Shown: positions 1-13,599, counted from the stretch's first letter. The stretch is 64,000 bases of DNA from Phoronis australis (GCA_002633005.1 NMRA01000289.1:91516-155515), one strand, 5' to 3'. The notes: generated from the sequence alone by a model not told the origin. Translations and numbers: made by a program.

Positions 1-143
1 AGCAATGACACAACTTCAAGTGCCGTGAAGTACAGGCTGTGGCGCAAAGTGTTATGGGTGAGTGTTCAGAATTCCTCGTCAGCGACAACTAGAACCATGC
101 GCGCACTCAGGGAGGGGAGTTCCGGGGGCTGGAGCCTCCGCCC

Positions 144-165
144 NNNNNNNNNNNNNNNNNNNNNN
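144..165. other. Assembly gap (22 N) inside a C-rich tract
   Basis: Preceded by gcctccgccc and followed by 15 C; the context looks like the C-rich end of the GGCGGATCC-type short elements. Confidence 0.95.
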
Positions 166-2984
166 CCCCCCCCCCCCCCCCATTTCACAAAGTGGGCAAA
201 GGTCCGCCTTAGAGAAACAAAAACTCAGAGAAAGTAGAAAACGAGACAATAGTTCACTAAAAAGGCAAGAATTACCAAAATTCCGTGATGCACAATTTAT
301 AGTTCTGAACGTACCCCGTAAATTTTAGCAAAAGGTCTACATTCCCAAAATTCGAGTCCCCGTTCTATAGGCTGGGTGCTCGCATGCTGAATATATTAGT
401 AGGATAGGGGTTACAAAACGTTATTTACCCGAGTGCACGAGCAGGATGTAAAAATAAACACACTGCATTCTGGGAAATATAGGTCATTTGGCACATAAAG
501 AATATTTATTCGCCAGCAAAATCGTAAGACGCCTACATTTCTCAAAGTTAGTATTTGTTGATTGAAAACAGACTTGATTCTGAAAAAGCCTTAGTAAATT
601 TTATCTAGTTTTTATTCCAAATAATTCAAAACAAATACCATAAACGAAACAAATAAGGGTTTAGCAACGTTAATGATGATGATTTCTGTGACCTGGCCCA
701 GAGTAAGATATTTGCACTCGAAATCGAAACCAAGAATATTTTTGACTTTTTCATTCCTGCGTTAGTACAAAATCCAGATAATTGTCCATTATTCTATGCT
801 CGAGTATACATTATTGTTTATGGAGAGGAGTTCCTAGTCTAAGTTCGCACTTTTTGACCGCAACAAACCTCGAAATTACAAATTCAGCATATGGCTTAAA
901 AGGTGGGTGATCAAGAGTGAAGAAGTAGGATTCAACAGTCATCCATGTAAACAATAACATACTCGAGCACTGGAAAGTAGTCAATGATCTTGAGAGTGCA
1001 TTAGACTATAAAGTAGAACGGAAAACGTTAAAAACAATTTCGAGTTCGATTTAGTATATAAATATTAGATCTTTGAGACCAGGATAAAAAATCTTTGAAT
1101 TAGAGCTCAAACTTCAAATTGTTTATGACGTCGTGACACTCGTAATAGTCGAAATATATGACGTAACCTTTATTAGACGAGAAGCACGGGCCTTTGTTTC
1201 AAGAAAACCTACCACATGGTGACAGGTACATATCTCAAACCCTGTAACTTCAATATTATGTCCATTAATGACAACACACTTTAATGCAAGACGGAATCAC
1301 AGAATAGCGACTGGTGTCTTTGAAGTCATTGGCACTGTGCCGGTGGGGGCTGCTCACTCAAAGTAAAATCAAAGTCTCCTTTTAAACTAAAGACATCGGG
1401 GTCCAGTGAACCAAGAATTATCTGAGTTCCTTGTGTGCTCTGCTTCACTGGTTGGCAACAATAGATTTCCAATGTCAGACAGCAGTTTGGCGGAGTAGCT
1501 GAATCGGGGAACTAGCGTCTGTCCAGCAGTTGTTGCATGATAATTGAGAAATTATGTGGGAACCCAAAACGACCTTACATCTTATGCGGTGAATGGCTTA
1601 CGCACAGCATGACAAAAAACGCGCGACTTTTTGCACTTGGGTAAAAAATGCAGGTAAACACTTTAACACTGTGACATTCAGAGCAGCAGCGAGTGCAGTA
1701 GTGACTGTGAATACTTTGTAGGGACAGAGGAATTCTGAATTGCTCCGTTCAATGAATGAATCTTGCGGAGACATTGAAAATTTCGAACCTTCTATCGGAA
1801 AATAGTTCTGTATATTTTGATCAGGAGGTTTCTTAGCCCGCACGTGAAACTGAAGATAGAAAAACGATGCCGATAGCCACGGAACCCGCCACGTTCATTG
1901 TTTTCGAGTGAAATGTGGAAGTTTGGACAATAAAATAAATCTCAAAAACTTTGGTCTTTAAACAAATTGATATTTCTTATTGTCGAAAACTTGCACATTT
2001 TCGGAGCAAAATTTTCCTACAAGTTTTCAATTGACTTTGTGTTTAGTTCCATCTGATTTTTTTCTTGGTTTTGCCATCAATTTGACGTAGCGACGAGTAA
2101 CTTTATGAACGCCCCGCACCAGAATGGAGAACTTGACCAAGCACCTTTTGTATGACCTATATTCTACAGCTGCTGACGTCACACCGCCGCTTATAGTTCA
2201 GGTAAAAACTCAATTTGATTATTTTACAAGATTTATTGTATTTGATTATCTTTGTATTTGATCTTTTTTCTGGGAATATTAGTAACATTCCATTATAAAA
2301 TGAAAAAATATTATTAACAGGATTCCTTGACAACGAAATAGGAAGTTACGTTAACACCGGAAAGAGTTGTCCACTGCAAGAAATTCGGATTATTTGAACG
2401 ACTCGTCGGCGGTCGCAGTGGTCAAATTCATGAAATATTCCCGCATTTAGTCCAAGCAACTACATCAGTTCCGTAGATTTTCTTAACGTTTTCATCTTAA
2501 ATCTTATGTTATTGAAAATTATTTAAAAACCGATACTTAAACAAAGGAATGATTCAACGTCGGAAACAAAGATTTATTCTTCCCCACACAAATTTGCCAC
2601 TCACCAGTAACATACACATCCTCGTTCATGAACTCTAGTGGCCTGTGGCAAATAGCACGCTGATTGATTGATTTGAACATTAAAAATGCCTGTGACCGAC
2701 AAAACTGCAGAGATGTTGTTAAGCGTCATCCATCAGACTGGGTCCGATTTATTTTCAGACTGTGTTATGTAGACAAAATTCGTGCTGTTTGCCCTTCATG
2801 TACGATTCTAGGCAAGGAACACTACGTTCGAAAGTTTTATTTCTTTTTCTCTGCCCATCAGTTTAGGCCAGTTTGGTAGGCATTCTTCAATTTTACTGGG
2901 TGTTGTTTGTGTATTTTTTTACTTAGACGGATATTATTGCCTGCTTCTGGTGTATTTCTCACGTAATAAGACAATCAAAATTGT
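166..2984. other. No gene recognised
   Basis: AT-rich sequence with short open frames only, none with a known domain. If the astacin gene continues, further exons could be hidden here or in 3182-6482. Confidence 0.5.
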
Positions 2985-3181
2985 ACGGAAGTCCAACACT
3001 GCCGTTTTGAAAGGAAGACAAGTATTTTATTATTTGGCAACCGCCACTTAATTATCGTTAAAACGAATAGATTGAACGACTTCTATAGTGCCGTTTTCGG
3101 AGGCCAGCAAATAATTCTGTGGCGGCCGACAGATAATAAAATATTTTTCTTTTCTTCAAAACGGCACTATTGGGCTTCCGT
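2985..3181. mobile_element. MITE-like inverted-repeat element
   Basis: 197 bp with imperfect inverted arms of about 62 bp, left acggaagtccaacactgccg and right (reverse complement) acggaagcccaatagtgccg, both ending at CCGCCAC. No reading frame and no clear target duplication. Confidence 0.75.
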
Positions 3182-5756
3182 GAAGTTGAGTTCTTCTCAT
3201 TAATTTGTTAGGAGCTTCTTAGGCTGATCTATGATTGCCCCTTTGAAAAAATATCATGCCGTTCAGAATGCTTTACTTTGACAGCGGCAGTGCGTGACTG
3301 CAGGGCAGTGCGCGACGAGGCGAGTAATTCCGGCACTTTGGAGACCAGTTATGAAACGACATGCACATTTGCCACATTGTAGTGAACATTGAGTCCTGTC
3401 GTCGGCCACAAAAAGTCTTAAAAAGTCTGTAGACTACCTTCACAAACCGAGAAATGTTCCAGATACAGATGTTGACCTAGATCATGGTGATAACGCGGCT
3501 CAGTCAACGACACGCAAATTATACGCGAGCATTGTACATGTACCGGATTTTTACGGGCACTGCCATGTGAGTTCCTACAACTCAGCTCCAAAATTGAGAA
3601 TAGGTAGTTATCAACAGGAAGAATGAGCTTGGAATGGCATAATTAATTACCATTTAACAGTCCAGGGGATGTGTTTCTAGAAATGTTGGTTTTAACTCGC
3701 CTTATTCCTTATACAGTGTAATAGGAAACGCAACTGACTTGGTAAGTTTACGCACGCTACCTAATTTCATATTCAAAATGGTGCGCGAAACCATTAACTC
3801 GATGTTGTGCAGTTTCTGCAACAATTCGTGCTTCGCAAAGTGTCTTACCGTTAACTGTACCAACTTCACAACGCTGAATTTTGACCAACTTTGCGAAAAT
3901 ATTGACCATAACAAAGCTGTACAAGCTCAAGGCATGAGTCTGAGAGAAAACGTTAGGCTCGGCTCCAGAGCCCATGTATGATTGAACATTTGAATCGCTA
4001 ACTAAAACACTTCAGACTGTCTATTTCATGGGAACACCTGTCTTTGCTGCTGAAAATTTTACCTCTACGTTAGTTTTTTTTTTTTTTAACTTAGTCGATG
4101 AAAATCGCAATCGTTTAATTCGATAGTTACCACATGCTGTTTACAGACATCTGTATACTTCTTTTTCGCTGGGGTTTTGAAAGCTGAGCGAACGTACAGT
4201 GTCAATTGGCGTTTTACTGATGTAAAAATACTTTTATTTGCCTTAAAACAATTTTCGAACGATCTTGGACCATTTCTTTCATCACCAGTACCCATTTTTC
4301 CTTAAAAGGGGGGGTAGTTGGGCCATCAATGTCACATTATATATATACATAGCTGGTGTCTTGATAATAAGTCGCTGGGAAATGGAACGAGATTTTGAAA
4401 TGAGCAGCAAAACCCCAATCAGCTGTACGGTAGGCAAACTATTCAACAAAATTTGTATAAACAGCATTTTTGCATATGTTTTATTTGATACGAAAAATGA
4501 ATTTGAATTCATAATGTACAACATAATTTTAAAGCCATTGAATAAATAAAAGGTTTATGTAATGTCAGTGACATTTAACTGAACTCTCCTATGAGATAGG
4601 CGTATACACCACGGCATGGCGCCGTGGCTGTTGGGGTACCAACGCATATCCAATACAGGCGGTAACAAGACGTGTATGGTCTGAATTTTAGACAATCTGG
4701 ACTGTATAAACATCTCCCCAATGGTGAATTTTGTCTGGTTGATTTTCAAGCATACCGACATTTAAGACACGCAGGTAAGTCTAAACCATGAAGTGGGGCA
4801 AAATATCAAACGAAAAGGATAAAACTGGTGCAACGAAACTACCGTCCTCTGTCTGAAGTGAAATGCAGATTACAAAAGGAGTTAAACATATATGGTTTGA
4901 AGTTGAGAAAATACTTCAGTCTAATAGCGTTCCCGTCGTAGCACGACGTACCAAAATGATGGTGCACAATTGTGCGTGCCTCGCGTGTCCAAAGCCGTGC
5001 TATTCGACGTTCACCTGGGTTTGTAGGTACACAATTGCTACAAACGCATAAGTTAAATAAGCGCTCTCTAAATGACGCCTGAAACGAGCCAAGCCGGTGT
5101 ACAATTATATTCAGGACTGTGGCCGCTCTCTTCCGATGTGCAGCCTTTGTAGCGGTGCGCACGCGTAAATTCCACTGCTGACTTAAACATGTGGAGCGCA
5201 CAACCCCAGAAGTAAGGACTCGAGAATTTCTTGGAGACTTAAAACTACCTAGCTTAAGGACAAGTCGTGATCGCCATTTTCACTTGTGATCTCTTTTGAG
5301 ATAAGAAATGAGACGCACACGGACAAAATATCCAGGTCGCGATCGTCTGCCGGGGCCTTGCGCGCAATCAATGAGACCGATCAGGCCCGCAGCGCGATAT
5401 TGTTTACGGATATACATGAAAAAAGTTTTTCTACAACAGCGTGAGTTAAGTTCATTGTTTGAAGAATTAGTCGATGCTTTACCATGTTTTACATTGGTTC
5501 AATACCTGGGTCGTCGTGATAACGATCAAAGATCTACGCTGCTGTTCCATTTGTTATGTTCGAAGGATACTTTACGTATTTACGTTCTTGTTTTGGATTG
5601 TAATTGCGGTACCAATTCAGTCAAGTCTACCTTCGGCGATGTATGCGATTGGTGACGTTCCTTGAGCAAAGTAATTAATTGTTGGCTGAATTTTCACCCG
5701 AAATTCTCAACCGACGATCAGCTGTTCAGGCTATGATTAGTGTGGAAGTGTGCCGC
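3182..5756. other. No gene recognised
   Basis: Short overlapping open frames on both strands (for example 3739-3981, 4839-5201, 5308-5655) without domain, splice pattern or conservation clue. Confidence 0.5.
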
Positions 5757-6129
5757 TGGTTCCCTGCGTGTCCTCTAGGGAGAAAGGCACACGCAAGTAT
5801 CATTTAATTTTAATCGGAAAAGTTTATACACCGGCGTTTCTGATTGGCTGGTCGAATTTTCAACAGGTAGCGCTTTATACGTACACAAATAGCCTAAACT
5901 GCAAGGTAGCAAGTAACTGTACCCGTTTCTTTCTGACATTATTGATACTGCAGAGAGAACACTTGATACGCAAAGATATGGACAAGGCTGAAAATCGTAC
6001 AGAGTACACCATATTCCTTGTGTGTGTAAAGCTAAAGAATGAATGCCGAGGTTACATCAACACAATAAAACGCGTGCTGCTGGATGACGCCTGCGTGTCC
6101 CTTCCCCCTAGTGCACACGCAGGGAACCA
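5757..6129. mobile_element. MITE-like element with about 40-bp inverted ends
   Basis: 373 bp; ends TGGTTCCCTGCGTGTCCTCT and its inverted partner (tggttccctgcgtgtgcact on the minus strand). The element is open in one plus frame over its whole length, but the frame starts and ends in the inverted repeats and has no recognisable domain, so it is not called a gene. Confidence 0.75.
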
Positions 6130-6482
6130 ATGATTTGAATATACAGTGTACTATTGGACGGTGATTGGTCAAGAAGATGAAGGGGTTTCCGATGCGTGAA
6201 CATAAAAAGCCGAGATATGTACAGTGCGTCCTAATTGATTAGTGAATGTTTGGAATAAAACGAAAAAAGATATGTTATTTAAAAGTACGTATGTTCAGTA
6301 TATCTAAAAAGCACTTCAATGTTGGGGTCATCAAGTGCTTGCATAGAAACGTTTCTGTACAAACCTTTCTCGAGCACACAATTATCACGATTTCTTACTA
6401 AATGTAAGTTTGAGATCGGAGGGGTCTAGCATTCAAATCAGTACATTCCACTGCCAGAAGCAACAGTTTTCAGTATACCAAC

Positions 6483-6590
6483 CTGTAGTCACGCGTTCAC
6501 ACCTTGATCCTCCGACAAAAGGCGGACACTTGCACGTACACTGTTTCGTCACAAATCCTTCATTTTCACAGGTTCTGATGGAACAACCAC
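6483..6590 (-). CDS. Astacin gene exon 8: EGF-like module
   Basis: 108 bp encoding RGCSIRTCENEGF, VTKQCTCKCPPF and VGGSRCERVTT: exactly six Cys in the C-x4-C-x8-C-x-C-x-C-x8-C spacing of the EGF-like module that follows the catalytic domain in many astacins. With the acceptor ACTTGAAG at 6591 the phase fits exon 7. A stronger-looking acceptor (TTTATTTAG at 6614) would add residues including a seventh Cys and needs a different phase. Donor GTTGGT at 6482 is weak. Linked to the gene by strand, phase and module order across a 9.5-kb intron. Confidence 0.78.
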
Positions 6591-6792
6591 CTTCAAGTAC
6601 ACAGACATCAATCCTAAATAAAACTTTGGTTACGTTACGTTTTTGAGCCCAGAAAAAAGCAAGTAATGATATTGTAGGTGTACATTATATAGTACGTAAC
6701 ATACGGACTAGTTCTCAAGTTTTGGTACGAACCTCAGTCAGGTAAAAACTGGGAGAAACCTCGTAGAAGGGAAGATCACGTCACCAGTTGGA

Positions 6793-6951
6793 CTGAACCA
6801 GTGGCGAATTTACAGGGGGCCAAGAGGGCCATGCCCCCCTAAAATTCTCAAATATTCCATTTGGCAGTTCGATTGCCGTGCGAATGTCTGACGAGCAAAA
6901 TCCTGGCAAATGCTCTGCCCAGCTCCCCTAACTCAAAGTCCTGGATCCGCT
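6793..6951 (+). mobile_element. GGCGGATCC-family short element, subfamily 2
   Basis: Left end tggcgaatttacaggggg, right end cctggatccgc, with the internal block 'attccatttggcagttcg' and 'gagcaaaatcct' shared with 31864-31997. About 160 bp. Confidence 0.6.
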
Positions 6952-7119
6952 CTTGTATACTCCTGGATGAAGAGACACAGGGGTCGGTTTTCTGAAACTT
7001 TTTCTGTCTAAGCTTAGATCGAAACCCTGCTAGTCTCGTTTCATGAAGTTTCTTAAGACCAAAACTCAGACCGAAATCGGTCTAAACTAGTACAGAAAGT
7101 TCTCCTGATCCTTATTTGG

Positions 7120-8200
7120 TTAAAGGTTGAACAACAGATTTAAACAAGAAAGATTATTGTCACGGCGTGAAAATAACGGACTCTGCGCGTGCGTATTACT
7201 GGAATTATTATGGGAAGTTACTGACAGCAACCCGTTTACCAATATGAAAAGGAATTCTTTAAAATCGTAAGAGAAATTACATATTAATTTTTTGATGACC
7301 TTTCCACTAATTGACCTCTTCCGATGCATTATGTGCCCCGATGAGCGAGTAATTGTTAACTCGATTAAAAGTGTGGTTAATGCTAATAATCACACATGTT
7401 TTACTTTAAGCACTTCAGAATACAAGATGAATGAAGTGGTCAAACTTTCAGAAGAAAATTGCACCTAATGACCCCATGGGTGCACCAAATGACCTGAAAA
7501 TTTAGAATTCAAACTCAATCGCACTTAGTAAACTAATACGTAATTCTGAAGTCTCTAGCGCAAAATTGTAGTTTGCACCCAATGACCTTTGGCCTATTTT
7601 TTTCTGATTGGTTAGGCCTATTGCGAAGTAAAGTAGGGTATTTAATTGCAATGTTGAGTTACACCAGTGTGCTGAAATAGAAAAGAATTCCTTGAAAAAC
7701 GTAAGAGATGTAAAATTTTGAACGTTACACGACCTTTGCACTAATTGACCTTATCCGGTGCATTTTAAGCATCTTTAGGAGAATTATTGCAAAGCCCATG
7801 GAAAATGTGTTTAACGCTGAGAATCACAGTTGTCTAACGGTTGACACATCAGAATACGTGGTGAATGAAAACTACAAATTTTCAGAAGAAAAATGCACCT
7901 AATGACCCCATGTTTGCACTAAATGACCTGAAACTTTGGATTCCGATTTGATTTACCTGTGGCAATTAGACCTGTCAATTTGAAGTGTTTAGCTCAAAAT
8001 TTTAGTTTACACCTAATGACCTTTGACCTATTTCACCTGATCGGATGACCCGATTACTTAGTAAAGTAATTTTTTAAATTGTCATGTTGAGTTATACCTG
8101 TGCACCGAATTTAAAACTGAAGGAGGAGTAGCATTTTGAAAATTATATGACCTTTGCACCAAACGACCTCTTCCGGTGCAATATGGAATATGATTATATA
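7120..8200 (+). repeat. Diverged tandem repeat, unit about 430 bp
   Basis: Landmark gacctcttccg(g/a)tgca recurs at 7313, 7747 and 8165 (periods 434 and 418), and ttcagaagaaaa at 7447 and 7881 (434). About 2.5 units are present. Each unit contains several CACC(T/A/C)AATGACC(T/C) motifs. No gene in this stretch. Confidence 0.85.
8017..8029 (+). promoter_or_regulatory. Perfect DR1 nuclear-receptor-type motif in the tandem repeat
   Basis: TGACCT-T-TGACCT, a direct repeat of the nuclear-receptor half-site with 1-bp spacing (RXR/HNF4/COUP-TF type). The equivalent place in the preceding unit reads TGACCTTTGGCCT. Binding is not shown. Confidence 0.35.
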
Positions 8201-8295
8201 ACCAATCAAAATTTATATACTGTCAAAAGTCCTGTGCCGAATTTAAAGACCGTACCTGCACCCATTTTGGAGTTATTAAGCCCCAAAGTTGGTCG

Positions 8296-8331
8296 GAAGA
8301 AGAATAAGAAGAAGAATAAGAATATGAATAA
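8296..8331 (+). repeat. (AAG/AAT)n simple repeat
   Basis: gaagaagaataagaagaaga followed by ataagaatatgaataa. It produces a Lys/Asn-rich run in an 8147-8452 open frame that is not called a gene. Confidence 0.8.
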
Positions 8332-11327
8332 AATTGAAGAAAACCCAGGAACAACAGTACTCTGCGCTTACACGGCTCAGTCATTTGGGTTACGTAAATT
8401 ATTAATCCAAGGTACCGTTCTTGAAAAAGCAGTAACTGTTTTACTGCTCTAAAAACAAAAAGATTTCCCGATGAAATATCCGACGCACGGTGATCACGCG
8501 GCTATTTTTTGGGCCTCGCAGAAGTTTCATGCATGTAAATAAGTAAAGCTTAGTAGCGTCACTGACCAGCAAAATCAGCGAAAATCTAATTCAAATCCAA
8601 GGAAACCGTTTGGTTTGAAACTTAGTCGATGAGTACACCAAAGGTCCCAACACAGTCATACACAGCGTATGTGCGCAAAGGAGCTACGCCCATCCCAGGC
8701 GATCCAACAAGTCTTTGAACAACTTAATGAGTCCATTCAAGTATATATGGACATCTTCGTGAGGGAGAACACTGTCGAGAATCATATTCTATTGCTGGAG
8801 CAGCAAGCCAACCTTGAGGCTGTGACTAGAATAGGGAAAGCTGTTGTTTCCAGACTATATTACACAATTGCACTACTCAGCGTACATGTAGACGAAAAGT
8901 TAGCCTTGGTACAAAGCTGTATATAAATATACAGCTTTGCACCGGTGTGGTTAAAAAGTGGCAAGATAAAATCTGACACAAAACTAGTGTCATTAAAAAC
9001 TAGTCTTCCTTGAGTAAACAAAATTATTTAACAGTGTTGGAAAAAATGGCGTTCTACCGTTATTCTGCTGCTAAAGTTGTGGAGCGATCTTTAGCGACGG
9101 CTTTCGGCGCCATGAAATATTGCGTCACCTATTGGCCAGTTTCTTTTTTCGCCGATTCTTCAAACAACTGCTGTTCTTTCACGAGCTTGCGTACACGTCA
9201 CAACAAATTGTTTGAACTGGTTTCACTTCATTATAATTTTTTAGAATTCCGATACCGAAAAACCGAATTTCAGAACAAATTTTGCTTCTCCGAAGTTGTC
9301 GCGAAAATTTAGGAAATGGCGCGTGCGCGTGACACGAGCGTATTGTTTTCGAAACGACGACATACTTTTCATTGTTAGAAAAGCCGGAGAGTTACGCAAG
9401 AAAATGACGTTTACTGCATTGTTTTTCACTTAAACGGCTGTAACGAGCAAGGTGAGTATCGGTTGATTACCAGATTTTGCATGCACCCCGTCTGGTCTTT
9501 AGCTTTACATTTTGATACAAATTTCACGGCGCGGTGACGAGCATAACTACCCTGGCTGTGTGCAATTTCGGGGTCTACGGAAGAAATACACGCAGCGGGA
9601 CGTAGCTGTATTTTGACGACAGTCATCATACAGCTAACTGGCTGGCTAACGAAAAGTGAACCTCCAGTCCTCCGCCTCACGTCAGAGCTGATGTAGCTCG
9701 TATTGTAAGGTTTGCATATCAGGTTGATGTGACCGGAATCCATGTCAAAATAGAAGTGGCTTTGGAAGCAAAACTATAAGGTAAAATTTCTGGATTTGCC
9801 TACTGCCTACCAGGTCTCCAAATCGTACCTACGAAGTCTCGACGCTTTATACTAGTATTCCCGTTTCCACACTTTCGAAACCATCGGTGGCAGGTGTGAC
9901 TACAGCTGTTAATGATTTGTTAAGCGCCTGCATTTGCGGAGGAAGTTATGTCTTCAGTGACTGAAGAAATTCGACGAAAAACCGACTTCATTCAATCAAT
10001 GGAATGAGAAAGTGATTGGTATAGTCAGAGAAGTTTCTGTTGGTGTACAAAAAGAGGTTTGCCGATTTCCTCGATGCCTCGGTCAGGGCTGTAGAGAGTA
10101 GGCTTCAAGAGTGAGGCGTTCGTACCCTAGAGTTCCCGTGATGGCGCTGGAGAGGATCAGTACTAGATATAATACCCCTGACAATAGGATTAAGAAACCG
10201 CCTCACGTGTTTTCCTAACATCGAGCTCCCTCGAGATCGCGAAGCCTTATAGACAATGGCAGACTTAGTTTCTAAGACAGATTTACTGAAACGCGACAAC
10301 AGTGATGCTCTACTTTTTCATAAACGACATTGCTGTTGACATTAACACAATTGTCTGCAACAGAAGCTCCCAGAAGCTGAAAATTCTATAATGTGAGACA
10401 AAATTTTCGACAACAACCTACGTCACAACATGGATTTTCCCCATTCAGGCAATCCACGGACTTCATCCAGTCATTCTGAACAGTTTACAAATACCCTGGT
10501 TTCGTCGTAAAAGAGCGTTTAATAACCCTCAAATCAAAAAACAGGTTATCTTCTGGGAGGCATGGGCTAGCTGTGTTCCGGAGAAGCAACTGGGAGAGTG
10601 CCCGATCTATAACCAAGCTCCACACCACCTGAGTTAATATGACGTTTGACAGACAGAGTCTTGAAGTGAAGCGCAGTTTCGTGGACCAAATAAAATATGG
10701 TTTCGGTGTTGCAAATCCATTTCACACAAGGACAAGCTGTGTCGGGCGCAGGTCCAATGTGCCAAGAGTGAGAGCACCGATCCTATCACAGCTCTTTATG
10801 ACTCCGTTGGGCTCCGAAAGAAATATATACCTGCCTCGTCAACGCATGGAGAGGAGAGCAGTGGTAACCAGGTAGACTCAAAATGTAGATCCATCTGGGG
10901 AGGGGTTTATTGATGCAGATCTTGAAATATTCTTGACCGGAAAATCTGGTTAACACTAACGCCACGCTAAACGAGAACTGCAACCACACACTGGCTGCTC
11001 CTGAGCTGATGAACCCCACAACCTCACATCTTTTTGTCCAGAGCTCAAAATCTGTTTGATAACAAAATGGAATTTTGTCCATATTTCAACCATGTGTCCT
11101 GAACATTAACGATTTCCGGAGACGGTCGAATGTATAAGTCAATGCAAACGCAGAACATATTCGAGAGGCGCTTCAACAATGAAAAAGTAGGGCTTTCTCA
11201 AGAATATATTGCATTCCTAAATTTGATGGAGGATACGATGACAAGATATAGCCAAGGGTTCTAGACATCCCCTTTCCTTTTTCTCACCTTGCTAACAGCA
11301 GCTCTGAAGTTGCAATTTGAGCTCGTA
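8332..11327. other. No gene recognised (intron side)
   Basis: Lies between astacin exons 7 and 8. An 85-codon open frame at 8669-8926 has a helical, Gln/Leu-rich look but no family match that I recognise. A 105-codon minus frame at 9426-9743 likewise. Confidence 0.5.
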
Positions 11328-12957
11328 TAGACCTAATTCACGCCGACAGGAGGCGTGTTCCAAAACGAGGCTCGCTACGATAGATTTGTTGGCTTATCGG
11401 CATACTGGTTGTAGTTCCGCGTTGCTCGAACGGCTAGAAAAAATACGGACACTCAACTGTCTGTTTTACATTCCCTAAGGACGTTGAGATTCGGAAGCGT
11501 TGGGTCGTTGTCATACGTCGCCACGAAGGAAAATATGTCCGTGATAAATTTTTAATGCTTTCGAAGAGTTGGATCATATTTTGTCGCATCTCAGTTGCCG
11601 AGCATCATAGCAACGACCGGAGAATCTTCGGCCAGCCAGGCTGTTTTCATGACTGCGGATTGAAAGATGATGCGCATTTTTCTTTTCAAAAAATGTCATG
11701 GCCCTCAATCCCTCGATTTTAATCGGCCCTATTCCACTCTCAAAAATATTGAAAATCCCCGAAATTCCCCCCAAGAGGCCCTAAAAATTCTCCTCGTGAT
11801 TGAAAAGTTCTCTCCCGCGAAGTTCAAATCACTTGTAACCTCACTGGTGACAATTTGAAAGAGCACAAAATGGTATTTAGGACAGAGCCTATGAGAGCTT
11901 GCAACAGGGCGGGGGTGCTATTAATGATGATCGGAAGGTAGGTTTTTCTCCTCACTCGGCGAAAAAAATGCCCCTCTCGGTCAGAAAGCACAAACCCCTT
12001 TCCCCTCGGATGAACGAGGCCCATAATTGCTTAAAGAAACATGATAACTATGCTTTCTCTGTCCAGTTAACTGAAATTGAGTTCTAAAACGAGGTTATGT
12101 TTTGGACGTACGAATTAGCTGTTCTAATTTTAAAATTCAACTTGGTCCAGATTGATATTTGAAACTTAACACATGAAATAGACGTAAGCGTTATTAAAAC
12201 TAAGAAAGCAGAATTGATGGTCAAATAATTACTTGTGAAGGAGGCAAAGGGATTGAATGAGAACCTGGATATATTGTGAAAGCGAATTCTGGGGCTGTGC
12301 TCGTTTTAATTTTATTTCAAAGTTAAAAAAATGGTCAAATATTTTTTTATTTTCAATTACAAGCCTGGGTTTTTATTTTAATCAAAAATATATTTAATAA
12401 CATCAGTTATTCTTTCAGGTCAATGACAAATCAATCGGTAGTCCCCACCCCACCAGGACCTAGGCTATGCTTTATGTTAATATTCTTGATCAACAAATTA
12501 AACCAGATGTGACTAATTGCACATGACAGCAAAATGCGGAGCCACTTCTGTCGAATATATTTTCAACTCGTCAACAATACGAGCAGATAACCTGGTTCGT
12601 GTAGAAAGCATTTTAATCAACAATTTACAAGAAGAAACGTAACCCTACATTCAGCATATTGCCTAATCCGTAACACTACGATCGCTGCAGTTTAGTCATA
12701 TTTACTTTTCATTTTTTTAACCTAGTTTTCCGAAAAAAATTATACCCTTTCGTCAGACAACTCTTTGGTGTATTGACTTGTTCTCTAATGTTTTTTTCTA
12801 CGTCTCTGTGGTAAATTCATCGACACATTTTTAAGATTTAATATCCAGGTTGTACTCGAAAGACCGGCCAGTTAACTCACGCATTGTCAACTTCCGCTTT
12901 GTTTATCGCAGTGAGCCTCGCTTTGGATTTTAATGTCCGCCGTGTGAATTAGGTCTA
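11328..12957 (+). mobile_element. TIR DNA transposon, non-autonomous, copy A
   Basis: 1630 bp with ends TAGACCTAATTCAC... and ...GTGAATTAGGTCTA, flanked on both sides by TA (target duplication likely TA). The imperfect inverted ends extend about 55 bp (shared 'AAAACGAGGCTCGCTACGATAG'-like block on the left against AAAGCGAGGCTCACTGCGAT on the right). No transposase reading frame. The whole length is colinear with 60751-62548 in reverse orientation. Confidence 0.85.
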
Positions 12958-13599
12958 TATTAGATCCTAGTCTCAGATTGGTCAAGTTTGCTTAAACAAT
13001 GTGCTTCTGAGTCGCCCAATGTGACTAACTCTTTGCTATCCATAGTTCCCGCTTCCGAAAAGACGGAGTTGCAGAATTAACTGACATCGAGAAGATGTTC
13101 TATTCCTTCTTTGTAACGAGTACCACACGGTTATCACCTATGGGACGCTATCATTGTTTCCTTTGTTGTGTCTTTGCTGGATATAACAATACAGGTCGCA
13201 TGGGTATCGTACCTTGGGTGCACATCAGCCGTTTACCGTTATCATTATTATAAGAAAGAATAACAAAGTGAACGATAGATACGCTTATCTACCGATATAT
13301 ATGTGACTAGTTTGTGCCCTAGTTTCCCAACACAATGACCCACAGAACTCTCTCATAGAGTATAGCAAGTGAGCACGCGCGTTTGGAAATTGTCCTTTTC
13401 CAAACTTTTGGTCTCAGAAGAAGCGTTGACATGAATACTTTTATTCATTTAGATCTCTGTGTAGACGATGCCTTGACGTCTCTTTTTTTACGTTCAAGAT
13501 GACATAAGTCTTCTAATGAGAACCCAACTAGCTCCAAAGCACAACACAAAACATGAAGTTTTAAACGATAGGTCATACCAGACTTCCCCAAGATCACCA

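Noticed and set aside
5308-5655. 115-codon plus-strand open frame
   Set aside because: ATG start but no recognised domain, no splice context and no repetition in the window; left out as likely chance.
6591-6613. Longer version of the EGF exon using acceptor TTTATTTAG
   Set aside because: It breaks the phase with exon 7 and adds a seventh Cys to a module that is complete with six.
8147-8452. 101-codon plus-strand frame with a Lys/Asn run
   Set aside because: It overlaps the tandem repeat end and an AAG/AAT simple repeat, which explain its composition.
8669-8926. 85-codon Gln/Leu-rich frame
   Set aside because: Helical look, but no start context, splice site or family that I can name.
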